A stretch of DNA of 64,000 nucleotides, taken from Halanaerobium hydrogeniformans (GTDB lineage: Bacteria; Bacillota; Halanaerobiia; Halanaerobiales; Halanaerobiaceae). The notes below the pieces were generated by a model that was not told the origin of the DNA, did no database searches, and worked only from the letters and a program-made list of their open reading frames with translations. Below are positions 62,701 to 64,000 of this stretch, in pieces; positions within the stretch are counted from its first letter, which is position 1, and the number at the start of each line of letters is the position of its first letter. The position numbers and the translations under genes are program-made. The stretch is taken from assembly GCF_000166415.1 (NCBI RefSeq), contig NC_014654.1, forward strand, positions 1,116,001-1,180,000, read 5' to 3'.

Positions 62701-63170
62701 AAGATTATATAGAAAGTGATGAAGCAAAAGAAATAATAGAAGATAAAGAAATATTTTTATTAAGAAATTTAACCAGAAGTAAAGGTGTATGTTTTATGGA
62801 TGATGTAGATAGATATTATCCAGACTTTATGCTTTGGATAAAAGAAGATAAAAAGCAATATTTAAGTTTTATTGATCCAAAAGGGATTCATAATTTAGGG
62901 AAAATAGAAAAACATCCTAAAGTACAATTAGCAGAAACTATAAAAGAACAAGAACCTAAAATTGCAGCTAATTCGATTAATGAAGATGAGATAATTTTAA
63001 ATTCATACATTATGGCCTACAGTGAATTTGAGAGTTCAAATAAACATTATAATCTAACTAGAGAAGAATTTAATGCTTTAAATATATTCTTTATAGATAA
63101 ACAATCATTGAATAAATATAATTCCAGACCTATTGATAAATTATTTAAATCAATATTAGAAGTTAATTAA
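59796..63170 (+). CDS. Type III-like restriction helicase-nuclease (Res)
   Basis: This 1124-residue protein has an SF2 helicase motor: Walker A YMATGSGKTLIM (about 158), ITPNERLTKQH, DEGH box FVDEGHKGMQG (Asp 259), the SATFGQAIGD motif and motif VI region IIQLFGRGVRIKG. Near the C-terminus YYPDFMLWIK (Pro1009-Asp1010) and FIDPKG (Asp1027, Lys1029) form a PD-(D/E)xK nuclease site. It pairs with the long Mod to cleave unmodified DNA after translocation. Longer than EcoP-type Res (~970). Confidence 0.87.
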   Translation: MQLQDREILNKYLLSLFGVEEFISNEGNFKTLRKVAQPDLIDDGFDEEGRSYILQNLLMVNFEIEDELFNKLETYDSNIKEYVDHISENRENLIDLKYFQYFAVLFTEIFLDRYFNSKEKFLIDINEFVDEENKKIKKDKRKYSYFEEDDLNKLAYYMATGSGKTLIMHINFLQFLKYNKTKLDNIILITPNERLTKQHIEEFKVSNIDVDHLNKMGGGLIGDKDIYVIEIHKLKENKTGEGESVEISTLEGNNLVFVDEGHKGMQGVEWKSNREALARDGFLFEYSATFGQAIGDRIDRSEKIKNDYPRYNEKVELLGLDKEIKEEIFNINKNNTYINMSKYQLDKKLDNMEISEYKKSQIKQFHVNLLEEYSKAVIFDYSYRYFYHDGYGKDYNILNLKDSQLKEYNFRYMLANLLSFYEQKKYYVENRKAIKKYNLENPLLVFVGDTVLAPSGSMAKIDKRSVSDIEFVIEFIKNLFENKAEIITIIKNILNKKSGFEDENDRDIFDDKFRYLKSKNIDERISYNEMLELIFNTSNITGELELYNIKGGDGEIGLKLKGAKDYFGLINIGNSSKLIDKFEENNYRVKEDEFSDSLFTDLNDSTSNINLLIGSKKFTEGWNSYRVSNIGILNLGRSRGSQIIQLFGRGVRIKGLNGSLKRSEAFSDVFHPDYINLLETLNIFGIRADYMEDFRKYLEEEGIEDKDDKEIILPIKENSEFLNKNLYTIKVKDDANFYEELIELDITKNNEISVELDLRPKTEIVSSFDADLEFKDNSQYENYYFDQEILNLMDWDQIYLNLVRYKKKKRFHNLLIQKDKLKEILENKNYEVFCEDDTLKMNKFADLKKLQEIAEKILKKYVNKFYKTSHKHYQDDKLVYRSLTKEDSNFQDYVIKIERKNFNLIDEVEDLIQEETEMFYSAKLNGNDHFKNIYFDRHLFQPLLCKNGEIKTTPQGLEESEETFISLLKDYIESDEAKEIIEDKEIFLLRNLTRSKGVCFMDDVDRYYPDFMLWIKEDKKQYLSFIDPKGIHNLGKIEKHPKVQLAETIKEQEPKIAANSINEDEIILNSYIMAYSEFESSNKHYNLTREEFNALNIFFIDKQSLNKYNSRPIDKLFKSILEVN

Positions 63171-63190
63171 TCTTTGGGAGGAATAAAACC

Positions 63191-64000
63191 ATGAATGACA
63201 TCTATAATTTACTAGATTTTACACCAAATAAAGAGCAGCAAAAAGCAATTGAGACAACAGATGGTCCTTTATTAATAATTGCAGGTCCTGGTTCAGGAAA
63301 AACTCAAAGCTTAATTTTAAGGACTGTAAACTTATTAGCTAATAAAAAAGTAAAGGCCAAAAATATTTTAGTTTGCACCTTCACAGAAAAGGCAGCTCTC
63401 CAATTAAGAACCAGGATAGCTAATATGATTGACAATTTGGATCATAGAATTGATACTAGTGATATTATGATTAACACCATTCATGGTTTTTGTAATGAGA
63501 TTTTAAGAGAGTTTACAGATGTTCATCCACATTTAGATAGAGGTTTTGAAGTTTTAGATGAAGTAATGCAAAAGTTTTTCATTAATGATAACTTTAATAA
63601 GATATTAGAAGATTCTACTGATGAATCTAGATATAAGAAGTATCTTAATAAATGGAAATATAAATGGAGAACTATAGAAGGATTAATTAAATATTTCAAT
63701 AAATTGACTCAAGAGTTAATATCACCTGAAGATTTAGTGTTTAGTGGTGATAAATTTTTCGAGGAATTAGGTTATGCTTATCAAAATTATAGAGATTTGC
63801 TTTCTGAAAAAAATTATGTTGATTTTGCTTTTTTACAGTTCTATCTTAACGATCTATTAGAAAACAAAGAAACAGAAGAAGAATTAAAAAATAGATTTAA
63901 ATATATAATGGTAGATGAATTTCAAGATACCAATTATATACAAGAAACAATAATTTATAAACTGATTGAGAAAACCAATAATATTTGCGTTGTTGGTGAT
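63191..64000 (+). CDS. UvrD/Rep-family ATP-dependent DNA helicase, partial
   Basis: The first 270 residues of an SF1 helicase are inside the window. The Q-motif region LDFTPNKEQQKAIETTDGPLLIIAGPGSGKTQS, motif Ia VCTFTEKAALQLRTRI, INTIHGFCNEILREF and motif II MVDEFQDTNYIQE are present. The frame runs off the window end. It starts 21 bases after the Res gene behind TGGGAGGAA, so it is part of the same operon. Whether it ends in a nuclease domain cannot be seen. Confidence 0.9.
   Translation, partial: MNDIYNLLDFTPNKEQQKAIETTDGPLLIIAGPGSGKTQSLILRTVNLLANKKVKAKNILVCTFTEKAALQLRTRIANMIDNLDHRIDTSDIMINTIHGFCNEILREFTDVHPHLDRGFEVLDEVMQKFFINDNFNKILEDSTDESRYKKYLNKWKYKWRTIEGLIKYFNKLTQELISPEDLVFSGDKFFEELGYAYQNYRDLLSEKNYVDFAFLQFYLNDLLENKETEEELKNRFKYIMVDEFQDTNYIQETIIYKLIEKTNNICVVGD

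Noticed and set aside
1-64000. CRISPR array, rRNA or tRNA genes
   Set aside because: No regularly spaced direct repeats and no recognisable tRNA/rRNA sequence were found in the intergenic regions.

Overview
The window is low-GC (about one third G+C), Gram-positive-type DNA: strong AGGAGG-like ribosome sites, frequent TTG/GTG starts, many acidic proteins, and a B12-dependent fermentative gene set. This fits a halophilic anaerobic clostridium-like bacterium, most likely Halanaerobium or a relative in Halanaerobiales. The taxonomy is inferred from gene content only; no rRNA or tRNA gene is present.

Region 1 (1-20.5 kb) is one long operon for a 1,2-propanediol (Pdu-type) bacterial microcompartment. 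An AraC-type regulator, cut by the window start, sits upstream. The gene order is pduA-B-C-D-E-G-H-K-J, eutJ, pduM-N-O, a pduO C-terminal-like gene, pduP-S-T-Q-W-U-V, a methylthioribose-kinase-like gene and pduL, ended by a clean terminator. The set is complete: seven shell-type proteins (PduA, B, J, K, N, T, U), adenosylcobalamin-dependent diol dehydratase with its reactivase, cobalamin reduction and adenosylation, and the two aldehyde branches (PduP-PduL-PduW to acid and ATP; PduQ to alcohol). Six proteins have N-terminal encapsulation-type helices, and PduH carries one at its C-terminus.

Region 2 (20.6-29.3 kb) holds mostly single genes: small membrane or secreted proteins, a Spy/LTxxQ protein, a DUF389 membrane protein, a DUF4198 protein behind a strong promoter with a Fur-like box, a DUF2325 protein and a polysaccharide deacetylase. 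It also contains a radical SAM/SPASM enzyme followed by a 106-residue Cys-rich peptide, a candidate RiPP locus.

Region 3 (29.4-41.2 kb) is a corrinoid methyl-transfer cluster: DUF89 phosphatase-like protein, two corrinoid proteins (one with an in-frame TAG), a PocR/AraC regulator, an FGGY sugar/polyol kinase, two URO-D-fold methyltransferases (one fused to a thioredoxin-like domain), a RACo-type reductive activator, a methionine-synthase-activation-like protein and a CobW GTPase. The layout suggests B12-dependent demethylation of an unidentified substrate, possibly a methylated polyol or sugar.

Region 4 (41.3-55.8 kb) is a mobile-element zone. It has an IS3-family element inside a 14-bp inverted-repeat hairpin (an uninterrupted copy of the hairpin lies 3.5 kb away), a TetR-AI-2E permease pair between those repeats, an IS21-family element carrying a nested IS256-family element with an exact 8-bp target duplication, phage- or plasmid-like replication genes, a yvrJ-like small gene, a frameshifted IS240/IS6-like transposase and a second IS3 element. 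That second IS3 separates two truncated genes.

Region 5 (55.8-64 kb) is a defence-island fragment: the 3' part of a DUF262/HNH (GmrSD-like) gene, a 58-codon gene, a long type III-like DNA methyltransferase, a type III-like restriction helicase-nuclease, and a UvrD-family helicase running off the window end.
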